Part shown: piece by piece, positions 14,101 through 24,700 of the stretch
Numbering within the stretch: position 1 is the first letter of the stretch
Layout: the number at the start of each line of letters is the position of its first letter
Source of the DNA: Hyposmocoma kahamanoa
Lineage: Eukaryota; Arthropoda; Insecta; Lepidoptera; Cosmopterigidae
Direction: 5' to 3'
NCBI RefSeq assembly: GCF_003589595.1
Contig: NW_020653337.1
Location: 3,561,335-3,625,334, forward strand
Length of the DNA: 64,000 nt
Made by a program: the position numbers and the translations under genes
Notes under the pieces: model-generated
Told to the model about the DNA's origin: nothing
What the model saw: only the letters and a program-made list of their open reading frames with translations
Database searches by the model: none

Positions 14101-14991
14101 CTTTAAGGTTTATTTTTGTGACAAAAGTACCCCATGTCATTCTCCTCCCATCTATCTCTAAATGAAAATTCATCAATATTGGTTGAGCAGTTTAGGGGTG
14201 AAAACAAAAACAGGCAGAGTTACTTTCGCATTTACAATAATAGTTTATATAAACAACCCTACCAGATGTATCTTCATCAGATGGCACATCCTTCAAGCTC
14301 TGCGCGATCATAGCATCTAAATTTCCGCTAGCTACTGGAGCCGGCTTCCTTGGACGGGTTTTTTTGGGCGCCCCTTCAATCGCCGCCAGCTCTGCTTCCA
14401 GGTCAATGTCATCATCTGATAAGTCCATTGGTTCATCTTCATTCTCGAAGTCTGGGATGTCTATTAGACCATACTGCAATGAAATAATTCTTATTAGACA
14501 ATATAACCCTATTTATTATGAGTCATAAGAATACTTGCAGAATAAAGATGATATACTACACTATACACAACTAAATTACCTTGTCAGAGATCACGTGTAT
14601 TACTGAGCAAACTCTGTAGCACTGTGAACATTAGCCAAAGTGGAATAGTAGCAAACAATTAGAGTAAAATAAACTTATAAAATTACAGTCTTTCTAACTG
14701 TCCAGTCATAGGCACCAGGAGCTCATAAAACGAAAGATCTGTTTTACGATCACACAACACAACCCTTTGTTGACAGATCGTAATCAGCTGATATCAAAGC
14801 AACAATTACTATTGCACTTCCTGTACACTGATAAGACTCGTAGGAGCTCAGACCCCTTTAAAAGTGATAGCTACACAATACTGGTACAGAATAAACTGAG
14901 ATTGGCCCCGAAGGCAAACAAATAAGCATGACTCACTCACCTGAGCCAAGTTCCCACTCCTTTTCCCGGAATTAGGTTTTTTGCCGAACAT
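964..14991 (-). CDS. lgd: CC2D1 / lethal(2) giant discs orthologue (3' end off window)
   Basis: Ten coding exons on the minus strand, in transcript order: 14991-14941, 14473-14263, 13015-12781, 12328-12030, 10931-10710, 9610-9507, 8372-8205, 4827-4662, 4468-4330, 1206-964. Phases join without a break, giving about 612 residues. The start is the ATG at 14991, encoding MFGKKPNSGK, then an acidic stretch (residues 18-60). Four DM14 repeats follow: about 139-196 (SLLQDRI...GLKTLQDLLKHAKAGKP), 258-318 (RRKQEFKAAA...FDIVVDAYKNG), 361-420 (LRQRLAAFQQQEAKAKEDG) and 458-525 (RQKEFKEAALKSKKNGDMEQ). Pro-rich linkers separate them. The last exon here (residues 532-613) is the helical segment that precedes the C2 domain, with YREMGNIAEMNRFEHAAVRV. 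Known role of the family: binds ESCRT-III CHMP4/Shrub on endosomes and limits ligand-independent Notch activation. The C2 domain is not in the window. I saw no frameshift or stop in any exon. Confidence 0.93.
1524..1745 (-). mobile_element. tRNA-derived SINE, family A
   Basis: Reads on the minus strand as a tRNA-like head (GGCCGAACG, then B-box GGTTCGATTCC), a unique body with TTTCTCTCGTGAGTTTGGG, and a TTATT-rich tail. Seven copies of this family are in the window. The head lacks a clean cloverleaf, so it is a SINE and not a tRNA gene. Confidence 0.8.
2205..2673. repeat. 132-bp minisatellite, about 3.7 units, in an lgd intron
   Basis: Units start with TACGGCCGCTGCCGCGGTAC at 2205, 2418 and 2550; a partial unit lacking the GC-rich first 45 bp is at 2332-2417. 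Each unit joins a GC-rich half (CTCGCTCGGCTCGGGCAGC) to an AT-rich half with ATACTAATCTAACCTAAACC and CAACTAGCAAATGCAAACAA. Divergence between units is a few percent. Confidence 0.8.
2888..3097 (+). mobile_element. tRNA-derived SINE, family D
   Basis: Short head with B-box GGTTCGATCCCCGGCC, body with CTTTAGTTACTTACTTTGGG and ATCAGAGCAACGC, ending in TATTTATTTATT. The tail recurs reversed at 32240-32350. Confidence 0.65.
3302..3777. mobile_element. Non-autonomous PIF/Harbinger element nested in hAT MITE
   Basis: Terminal inverted repeats of about 28 bp start AGAATGATTCACGCTACACC on the left and AGGATGATTCACGCTACACC on the right (one mismatch). They are flanked by the 3-bp duplication TTA (3299-3301, 3778-3780), the TWA type used by PIF/Harbinger. 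The inside includes a remnant of transposase-like coding sequence on the minus strand. Confidence 0.8.
3310..3586 (-). pseudogene. HARBI1-type transposase N-terminal fragment
   Basis: Minus-strand translation starting MQFSQFELAAIAIAIDD and continuing RRWSVHPTWRKREAEGVF...LLYKELID. It resembles the region before the catalytic domain of HARBI1-like transposases (family memory: Arg-Arg-x-Trp-Val-His with a following KR-rich helix). The DDE catalytic part is absent and the frame runs into the right-hand inverted repeat. It identifies the host element but cannot be a functional transposase. Confidence 0.55.
5131..5160. repeat. (TAA)n microsatellite
   Basis: Nine to ten uninterrupted TAA units in an lgd intron. 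Confidence 0.9.
6030..6345 (-). mobile_element. tRNA-derived SINE, family C
   Basis: In reverse: head with GGTTCGAATCCGACCGGATC-type B-box, then TTCCGTGGCTTAGTTGG, and a tail with GTGTTCGATCTTTGTATTAA. Also found at 30540-30850 and 58880-59140. Confidence 0.7.
6491..6630. mobile_element. Fold-back MITE, family H
   Basis: Arms of about 40 bp: left GCAAGCTAACTTGACTATAA, right its mirror GGGCATTACAGTCAAGTTAG, around a central CTCATTACCG...GTAATGAG palindrome. The right half recurs at 62320-62440 (GGAGCATTATAGTCGAGTTT), so the family is dispersed. Confidence 0.65.
6735..7563. mobile_element. Long TIR element of unknown superfamily
   Basis: Outer arm GGGGGCCTACCA at 6735-6747 is inverted at 7548-7560. 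The inner arm AGCTTAAAGTAAGCTTATTA (from about 6778) is inverted at about 7471-7492. No coding frame lies between. I could not define a target duplication. Confidence 0.5.
8683..8895 (+). mobile_element. tRNA-derived SINE, family A
   Basis: Plus-strand copy: CTCCGTGGCCGAACGGTTAC head, B-box GGTTCGATTCCCGGG, shared body ending GCGGGGCTATGTTGAGTGTG and a (TTA)n-like tail. Lies in the intron between lgd exons 6 and 7. Confidence 0.8.
9322..9395. repeat. Perfect 34-bp-arm palindrome
   Basis: Left arm 9322-9355 (AACAACAACAATGAATATAA...) and right arm 9362-9395 are exact reverse complements around a 6-nt spacer. Weaker pairing of the AT-rich flanks continues for several bases. It lies in an lgd intron and has no similar copy in the window. 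Confidence 0.8.
9940..10172 (-). mobile_element. tRNA-derived SINE, family A
   Basis: Minus-strand copy, nearly identical to the one at 1524-1745, with a (TAA)n tail at 9945-9970. Lies in an lgd intron. Confidence 0.8.
10932..12029 (-). other. lgd intron, nothing recognised
   Basis: AT-rich sequence with a more GC-rich patch at 11490-11630. Short frames only, no repeat family matched. Confidence 0.6.
13495..13575 (-). repeat. Decayed tRNA-like SINE head
   Basis: In reverse it shows GGTCTCGAGTTCGATTCATA, a B-box-like GTTCGATTC with a preceding anticodon-arm-like stretch. No body of a known family follows. Confidence 0.35.
13814..14098 (-). mobile_element. hAT-type MITE, copy 3, in an lgd intron
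   Basis: A 285-bp copy of the family seen at 77-363, reversed, with a diverged 8-bp target duplication CCCTCTAA / CCCTTTAA (one mismatch), suggesting an older insertion. Confidence 0.75.
14474..14940 (-). other. First lgd intron, nothing recognised
   Basis: 467 bp with GT-AG ends. No repeat or coding frame seen. Confidence 0.6.
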
Positions 14992-15729
14992 TTTCACTAT
15001 TTAGCATAAGGATTCTAATAACTGACGGTTGGTTAGAATTTGTATTAATAGCGTGCACCTTTGTTCTCGAAATAAATAAATATTTCTCAAACTTTTTACT
15101 TTTTCGCGTACCTAACGAAATTGAAGATTTGACAGCTATCAATTTCGTTCATAACTTATTTAGGAATTTGGATATAATGAATTTTGTAATAAAAGTTTCA
15201 AATTATAGTACTTCATGAAGCATTATTTTTTTATTTTCTCACCTTCAAGAGTATTTACCAATTAAAAATAAAACAATTAATGAAAAATTACAAATTTTTA
15301 CTAAAATTATTAACAGTTTCGTGGACATATGAAATGGCGTTTCTTGTATAAAATCTTTGCCTGTATAGTGACTAATAAAATTAAAAATGTAAGTAAAGTG
15401 CTGCCAGTTTAAGTCGATGATTTAAATGTCAGGGAAAAAAATATGATTTGAAAAAATTTGAAATATTTTTAAAATACTGGTATGACATTTTAATACTATT
15501 GCTGGACGTGTATCAAGTATTTTTTTTAGTTTGAGTAGAATTAAATCAAAATGTTTACTTTCGCGCAGGATTTATAAGAGGATAGTAGGTACTTTTATGA
15601 CTACAAGGTAAATAAAATATTGGCGCAGCAATACACATTTCATCGCGAGAGTGACGTATGAACGGCCGAAGAAACGAAAACGAAGAAAAGCCTCTCTGTG
15701 CCGTTGTTATCTTCTATCATTTCTGAAGA
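14992..15729. promoter_or_regulatory. Head-to-head promoter interval between lgd and Dlic
   Basis: 738 bp separate the two start codons, which face away from each other, so both promoters and both 5'UTRs must lie here unless upstream non-coding exons exist. The interval is AT-rich at the lgd side and turns more GC-rich over the last 100 bp before the Dlic ATG. A CRE-like GTGACGTA is at 15650-15657. No convincing TATA box sits at a sensible distance for either gene. No interspersed repeat was recognised, unlike nearly every other non-coding stretch of this size nearby. Confidence 0.6.
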
Positions 15730-18700
15730 ATGGAGACAAACGGCCAGGCAAATGGGGTTAAATCTAGAAAGAAAGAAAACGCCGACGCGAAGGACAACCT
15801 GTGGTAACAGTTGACTGTTAATTTTTCGAGTAACATTCAGTCCCCCAATAAGGGGTTCCAATGTGTCACACCTACGTGATGTCAAGCCTCATACCTGAGA
15901 AATATGTGACCTGGCTGCGTTGTCTTACCTTTGTTTGTAAAATAGCCGTGGAATCTTTTCACATTGCATTGAAACAAACTTATTTATACTCCAGGAAGAG
16001 CTTGCCAGGAGGTTTTTTTTTACTTGCATCGTAGCTATAATCCTGTGTTCACAGTGGAATGTTATTCTTTCAGGTCTGCGATCTTAGAGGAAGTCCAAAA
16101 TCAGGGGAACACAAAACTACCTTCAAACAAAAATGTATTAGTTTTGGGTGACAATGAAACTGGAAAAACCACACTCATAGCTAAATTACAAGGAGTGGAA
16201 GATCCTAAGAAGGGGTCAGCTCTGGAATATGCATATATAGATGTTAGAGATGAATATCGGGATGGTAAGTATGTTTGTTTGTCTGTGACACACTTTCTAT
16301 GATGCATAATTAATTAGTGAGAATGCTAAACAATACAATGGTGTTACTGCATTGCTGTGTCAACAAATTATAATGCAGAACAACTAGTATGTATCTACTA
16401 TTTTGAAATAAAAAGCTTACGGAATGCATATAAGATAGAGCAAAAGTGTATTGAACTCCATTCACATCTAAATTTAGTTTGTATTATTCTAAGCATTCCC
16501 TCTTTTGCTAAACTAAATTGACATAATTAAGATAGTCATCCTTTTTCACTCTCTTATTAAGTTTAGAAGGTTAACAATAATCTAAAATCCCCCAAAATAA
16601 GTTAGAATTTAATATCAGAGGAAGATTTTAACAGGTGCCACTATCATATTTTTAACGTTTCAAGTACACGCTCTTGATGCCTGGCAATCTAAGATCAAGC
16701 GGGTATCTAACATGCAAAATTTTTTTACAATACCAAGTGATAGAATAAATAAATTGCTGTCCATAAAAGTTTCACTGCAATCTTAAATCACTAAGATCTG
16801 AGAAGCATTGACAAGTCCCATTTGGAATGCACCTAAGGAGGAGGGACCTAAAGCATTTCCTGTCCACTATGACATGTGTTTATTAAAAAAGCACATAAAC
16901 AGGGCTCTCAAATTGACTTTGATTTTTGACTTGGATTTCAAAGCTCCTCCTCTGGGATGTACCTCCTCCCAACAAGTGGATTGCCTGGTTGCTTACCTCC
17001 TATTTTACATAAAAAATAGCAATATTGACACTATTGTTTAGGTAAATATATAGCTTAACCAATAATGTTGCAATGAAATATAGCACTTACATAGTGCTCA
17101 CTAGCAATCGATTGTCTCTATTCTTCCCAGGCCTTCCTAGCACTTGCTTGAATACTGTTTGCATTAGTTGAAGAATTCTGATATCTTAAATTATATGGTC
17201 CTTTTCTGAATTTTTTATTTAGAAACTACATACTGAAAATCTTTGATGCACATTATTAATTAATTCTTGCTGTTACTATCACATTCATCCCACCTTGGAG
17301 AGTGGAGGACACGGCCTAGTTGTCATTAGCATTCAGATGTTCAATAGAAGAAACTAAACATTAAAACTGCAAAACCAATTACAGATCAAACCCGACTCAG
17401 TGTATGGGTCCTGGATGGAGACCCAGGACACTCGAATCTACTAAAGTTTGCTCTCAATGAGGAGACGTTTCCACACACACTGATCATCCTCACAGTTGCC
17501 ATGACTACACCATGGGGAATCCTCGATCAATTGCAAAGCTGGGCTTCAATGCTCGGTGACCATATAGATAAATTGGATCTCACACCTGGTAAGTTATTAA
17601 TGAATTAATATAACATTGTAAAAGTCCATTCAAGGGAGTCATTGAGAGCCAGTCAGAAAACTCTATATGTTTATGTAATAAAAACTAAAAAGATATTGTT
17701 TGTTTCGCTCCCTCTTAAATCGTCGACATGAAATACACAACGTCTTTTTCGCTCTGATTGCGTGAAATTAAAGGTGACCATCCAAGAGCATATATAGCTT
17801 AATACTTTTATACTTTGGACCACTCTTAGGGCACCTTCAAACTAGATGCGCTGCAGTGGCACCACTACTAATTTTCGTACAATATTTAGAAGTGCAGTTG
17901 CAACGCCACTGTAGTGACACGCGCGCCCGACTTTTGCAGTCACAATTGGTGAACAAAAAATTACTAAGTGCTAGACTGTTATGAGAGAAACAGAACAGAT
18001 TCTATTTTTTCATATTGTTAATGTTGTTACGTAAAATAAATTATAAAAAAGGGGTACATTCACTAACAAAGTTCCAAAACAACTTATTATGTACATACTT
18101 ATAATGTATGATACAATTTCTGTTATTAAAAAAGTTTACTGATGAATATAAAGTTTTAAGGCCTTTTTAAAAAACTAGATCTAAATTATATAACTGTAAG
18201 AATAAGTTTAAAAGATATATTTGCCTTATTTTTGCCAAATAAGGCAAATATAACTGAGTTTTTCACTACAATAAATATAGTTATTACATCACTATGCCTG
18301 ACCTTACACTTTTTTACCTCCTCTGTAAATAATAGACAGTTCATTAATGTCTATTTATTGAATACATTAAGAGAGAGATTAATGTTATGTTGTATGATTT
18401 TCGCTCAAGATACTTTTAATATTCACTGTAATTACTAAATATAATGTTTTTAAACCTCAAGGACCACACACCATGAAACACTTTTAAGAGACTTCGAAAT
18501 ATCTAAGTAAAGTTTTATTATGTACACTAAAGCAGATTTACAATAATTGCAAATGTGCTTTTTAACCGACTTCAAAAAAGGAGGAGATTCTCAATTCGAC
18601 TGTTTTTTTTTGTATGTATGTTACGCGATAACTCTGGTATTTGTGAACCGATTTTCATGATTCTTTTTTTGTTGGAAAGGGGGTTCTTCCATAGTGGTCC

Positions 18701-21700
18701 CATTTCATTTTGAATCATCCTCTAAGAGTGGCTGTTCACGCATGAAGATTCCTTTTTATAAATAGCGCCTGAATTTTACTTAAGAAGCAATTATTTTAAT
18801 GGTTGATTTTGCTATTTCTCCAATTCAAGGCGTTTTTCTCTCAATATAATTTGAGTAGTGAGAACCGATTTTTATTATTTCTAGTGTCATGTCCTGTGTT
18901 ATGGCGAACTAGGGCATATTTCAATAAAACTTAGTAAAAAGACGTAATTCCACGTACTTTTGAGGTCGGTTTTTTTAGTACTCTGTACCTAGATTATTTT
19001 TCGTCAAGTCATGCGCCTTGTAAGCGTCTCGCCGAACTTTAACAATCGCTGAGCCACTTAGGCTCAATTTATATTGCGGCGGAACGGAATGGAAGCGACT
19101 TTTTCAAACGATGTTGTACACAGCATATTGAGACCTAGACCACGTTTATTAAGCACAAAGATCTGCAAAACAGCTCTTCTTAGAAGGAGTGTTGTTCAAC
19201 TCGCACCGGTCATATACAATAAAATTCCTGATCGTATAAAATCACTTGAAACGCATAAGTTCCAAAATGTGTTGAGCAATTTATTAATAGATAAATGTTA
19301 CTATGACATCAACGAATTCTTAAATGACACTATAACTTAATATTTTTCACCTGACAAAGCCGCTTGACTTTTGTAATTTAATTGTTGGAATGAATTAATT
19401 TGTTTTTATTATATTCACTATTTTGGACATTAATAATTGATCTGACATTCTTGAATACTAACGATATTATAAACATATGTAATACTTTGAATACATTTTA
19501 TTTCTTTTTTTTTCTTTTCATTTTATATTGTCAATACCGGTAATTGTGTTAGTATTATAATATTCATATACCAAATATACTTTCAATGTTTGTATGCCAA
19601 ATGTTTGGCCGGACACAGTGAAACTATACCTACTCATTTTGTACATGTCAACTTGCATATCTAACCTGTGTTTTCACAAATAAATGAATTATTATTATTA
19701 TTATTGAACTTTATGATCAATTGTGTAACGTACACACTAGATACGAACCAAAAATCACGTCTCGCGTCTTCCGCAGAATTCTTTGCTTTCGCGAGAATTC
19801 CGCTTCTACCGTCGGCGACGCCTGGCGAATCCGCGGGAAGTGGCGCGAAGGCAGGCGCGGTGTGACGTCAAACATCGACGAAATACTATAGCCTCAAGGC
19901 GCAGTCGCGAGAAATTTCGTAAATGCTCGATCCATTCCGTTTCGCCGCAATGGAAATTGAGCTTTACACTGGCACTGTGCCCGTCACCTTAATACATGAA
20001 TTTGACCACCACGTAAATTACATTACTACTTGGCGACAGATATAGATGTGGTGTCAGCACTTCCCTGGACGAACCCTTTCACAAGGAGCTCTACTGCTAC
20101 TAAATATATAATAAAGCTATTAAATAAATCTAAGGATATTTGTATGGGAGGTACTGCTTACACTTTATTTTTTAATATGTCAAGCGATAACTTTACCAGT
20201 AGTCATGTCTTTATAGAGCATACAGATGACTACGTTCTCGAAGGCCTTAACTCAAATCCTGCATCTTAGGGAACTTAGTCATACGCTCAGTCCTACTGAA
20301 GAAGTCCCAGAAGCTGGTAGCCCATCCCACCGGTAGCCGTGCCTACTGGAGCCTGGCCAAAGCCGTGCAGTCCAATTTTTGTCGTTCGTCGCTGCCGCCT
20401 TTGAGGTATCCCAATGGATTTTTGGCCTATGGCCCCGAAGAGAAAGCCAATTTATTGGCCGACCTTTTTGGGGCTAACTCGCGCATTCACGACCAAGATG
20501 CGCAACCGCCGTCAATTCCCCACTGCGGAGTCACAATGCCTGATATAGTTATCAGGCAATGTGATGTCCGCAAGGAACTGCAGACTCTTGACGTGCGGAA
20601 AGCCTATGGTCCAGATGGGATACCTCCTATCGTCCTTAAAAGGTGTGAGGCGGAGTTGTCTCCCGTACTGACGCGCTTATACCGCCTCTCATACCAATCT
20701 AGTAACGTGCCCCTAGCTTGGAGGGAGGCCAACGTGCAACCTATCCCCAAGAAAGGAGATCAGTCTGATCCGACAAACTATCGCCCAATAGCTGTCACTT
20801 CAGTGCTCTGCAAAGTGATGGAGCGGATTCTAAATATCCAGATAATCCGGCACCTGGAACGTCACTCCATTCTTAATGATCGACAGTACGGGTTTCGGCC
20901 GAACCGATCAACGGGTGACGTTCTAGCGTATCTAATGCATCTCTGGGGTGAAGCTATCGACAAACAGGGCGAAACCTTAGCGATAAGTCTGGATATTGCT
21001 AAGGCCTTTGATCGGGTCTGGCACCGTGGTCTCCTCTCCAAGCTTCCGGCATATGGTCTTCCCGGCCGCCTTTGTGAGTGGATCTCCGGCTTTCTGCGCG
21101 AGCGAAGATTGCGTGTCCTTGTTGACGGAGGCACTTCGCGGCTCGTGACAGTTAATGCTGGGGTGCCACAGGGCTCCGTGCTGTCGCCCACGCTGTTCCT
21201 TCTGCATATCAATGACTTGTTGCCTTTTGGCAACATTCATTGCTATGCAGATGATAGCACAGTGCACGGTTGCTATTATAAACAACCGTCAAGCAGCCGG
21301 GAGGACCCTGAGAGAAACCGGGAAAAACTTGTCGCTGAGCTCAACTATGTTTTGGAACATATATCGTCGTGGGGCTCCCGAAACTTGGTTGAGTTCAACG
21401 CCAAGAAAACCCAGGTATGCGCGTTCAGTTCCAAAAAATCCCCATTCCTTCCACTTCCCCATCTTCAGGGTACAACGCTGACGCTGCAGGACAAGCTCAG
21501 CCTGCTGGGGATGAGCATCCGGAAGGACATGAGCAACAAAGACTATATAGAGAGCGTCATCTGTACCGCGTCGCGCAAGCTTGGCATCCTGAACAAGGTG
21601 CACCGATTTTTTACTCCAGAGCTGCGATACCTGTTGTATAAAGCTCAGGTCCGAAGCAGCATGGAGTACTGTTCGCACCTTTGGGACGGCTCTGCCAAGT

Positions 21701-24700
21701 ACTTGCTCGATGCCCTAGATGGACTGCAGCGCTACGCCTTCCGTGTTGTCAACAATCCTCATGTAACTGAGCATGCGGAGTCGTTACAGCTTCGCAGAGA
21801 TATAGCGTCTCTTAGCGTATTCTATCGCCAGTACCACGGTGAGTGCTCAGAAGAGTTATTCAACCTTATCCCTTCCTCTCCTTTCCATCAGCGGACCACC
21901 CGTGCCGGACTGCGTTGCCACAGTTGGACGGTCAGTTCAATACCGTCCCGCACTAAAAAGTTTGGCAATTCGTTCTTATGCCGAACCATCAAATTGTGGA
22001 ACCAACTCCCGGCGCATGTATTCCCTCCCCTCTATAACATCGGGTCCTTCAAACATAGTGTGAAGAAGCATTTGGCCAGACCGGCAAAATGATAGTGACG
22101 GAGTGAAGATATTTGTGTTTTCCATCCGTTACTCTCATCTCTGGACTGTATTCGCACTTTCCATCAGGCGCGGTGCAGTCATATTGCCGAGTCACATTAA
22201 AAAAAGAAATAAAAAAAAACTATCTTTCGCTATTATGGCAATTTTGTTTTGTTTTTAATCTATATCTGTGTCTTATTGGTGAATAAAGTTTTATGTACTT
22301 ATCTATCTGTAATACCAGGCCGTAGAGATTACACATTTTTTTTAAATTTGTTTATTAAGCTATACTATACTGACATTCAATTATATTGACAATTTTATTC
22401 ATGAATTACTTAAACTATAACATCAGCGCATCTTGAAAACGCATAGGTCTCCCCCAGCTCTATACACCTGGCTCTGTCCCTTGTTAGCCTAGTCCATAGA
22501 GGTCCAGCTATTTTTTTAAAGTCGTCGGACCATCTTTTAATGGGACGACCTCTTTACCTCTTGGCGTTTTCTCTTGGTAACCATTCTGTTACCTTTCTGG
22601 TCCACTTTTCTATTTTTTCCCTGTACATGTGGCCAACCCACTTCCACTTTAGCGTTTTGATTTTTGTGGTGACATCCTCCAATTTGGTGGTCCTTCGTAT
22701 GTCCGTAGCTCTGTTTTTGTCTCTTAGAGAGAATCCCAGCATAATTCTCTCCATTCCCCTTTGACAGGTTGTGAGTTTCTCATGGTGTTTACTAGTCAAC
22801 GCTCACGTTTGGCATCCATAGGTCAAAATTGGGAGGATGCAGATGTTAAAGACCTTTCTCTTTGCTGCCATTGGATAGCGCTTGTTTTTAAATATGTCTT
22901 TGAGTGACCAATATCGGTTCCGAGAGTTGGTAACTCTTCTTTCTGTTTCTTGCTCAGTTTGATCACTAAATGACACTAATTGGCCCAGATAAATGTAGGA
23001 TCCTACACATTCAATGTATTCTACATCTACAGTTAGAGGTTTTTCAGATCTGTTAGTCATTACTTTGGTTTTTGCTTTATTAATTGACGACATCCAGTGG
23101 TGTGGGAAAAACGCAGAACATCTAATTACAAAACCAACGGAATCATATTTCATCGGTAATTAAATATTAAATATGTAATTTTTCCATTTTTGTCCATTAT
23201 AGCAAAGCTCTTAAACTGGTAGATTTGAAGTGAAACAGTTGACGACACCCGTCAATTGTTTCAAATTCGGGCTGGCCAATCGGAGCGCAGTTGTCACCGT
23301 AATGGTTTGGCAGAATAGTTTTCAAACAAATCAAATGATACTTTGTTTGTATTTCTGGTTATATACTCGATAGAAGCAAGACACAAAAGGTACAGACAAA
23401 TTTTTGACAGAAGAGAAATCTTATACATTGGCATAGTTTTACGTACATTCAGCCTAGTTTAAAATTATAACAAAATGAAGACAAATCTATTTATTCTAAT
23501 ATTAATTAAAATTAAAAAGTCCTAAAAATACAAAGTATTTGTATATGTATTTTATTTTTTATTTATTTATACTTGTATACCTACGCCTAAATCCCAAAAA
23601 AAAAACAAAAACGTAGGTACGCTCAAGGAAAATAAAGTTCTGGCCAATAATTCTTTGATTTCATTTTGTTTGCGCCATCATTAAGTTACTTTATTGTATT
23701 ATTTGAATGCGGGACGTAAACTATTTGTAATATACAATAACAAATGTAGTTGAATTTTAAAAATCTCTTCGAAAACAAAAAGTTTCTTACATATTACGCG
23801 AGAGGGTCAAAAGTTTCTAAAATGTAAGAGTGGTTACAGACGGCGACTTTTCGCCCTTTCGTGAAACGCGCGTTTGCATCACTACACTTGCGATTTGCAA
23901 TCGCGCGTTTGTATCGATGCAGTAGCGAGCTTGAGTCGCGTTTGCATCGCTCCTTAAAATCGCGCGCGTGTAACCGTTTTAAGAAATGTAACCATCTGGC
24001 AACACTGGTCTCCATCGCATACAATGTCACATAGGTATGAGTGACATTATGCGATTCTCTACAAATCCGAAATCAGCCAATCGTCTATTTCTTAAGCTCG
24101 ATGCAGAATATATACGACTTGGTACTATATTATCTAATTATCTTAGAGCTTGGTCACACTATGAATGAGCCATCTTCAATGTAAATCTTGGAGATACTAA
24201 TTTGTTATTTAGTCGTAAGTAGAATGGGAATAAGAATTAAACACAGTGACAATTAATTGAACATCGACTTAACTGCCTCCGCAGCTGAATGGTTACCATT
24301 TTGCCGGACTGCCACGCAGATGTCCCACGTTCGATTACCGGCCCGAGATAAATATTTGTATGGCCTACATTTATTTCTCTCCTGAGTTTGGGTGTAATTT
24401 GTGGCACCCGCGCAGGGTTTCCTTAGTGCGAGTCTATGTTGAGTGTGTACGTTATTGTTGAGTGTGTGCGTTATTACTTGACACAGCCTTACTCAACATT
24501 TATTGACAAATCCGAAATTACACAAAATGCATTTATTCAGACTTTGTGACAAAGCAAAAACGACTGAAAATTAAAAAATTGCAACAGTTTAACACGTATT
24601 AAATGAAAGTTTAATAACTAATAAACTATTTATTTAAAGTTGTAAAGTATTTAAATTTGCAGGAATGCTAAATCGAGTGGTTCGAAACTCGACTAACCTG

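Noticed and set aside
20862..21678. Minus-strand frames of 102-129 codons
   Set aside because: Antisense shadows of the LINE reverse transcriptase frame.
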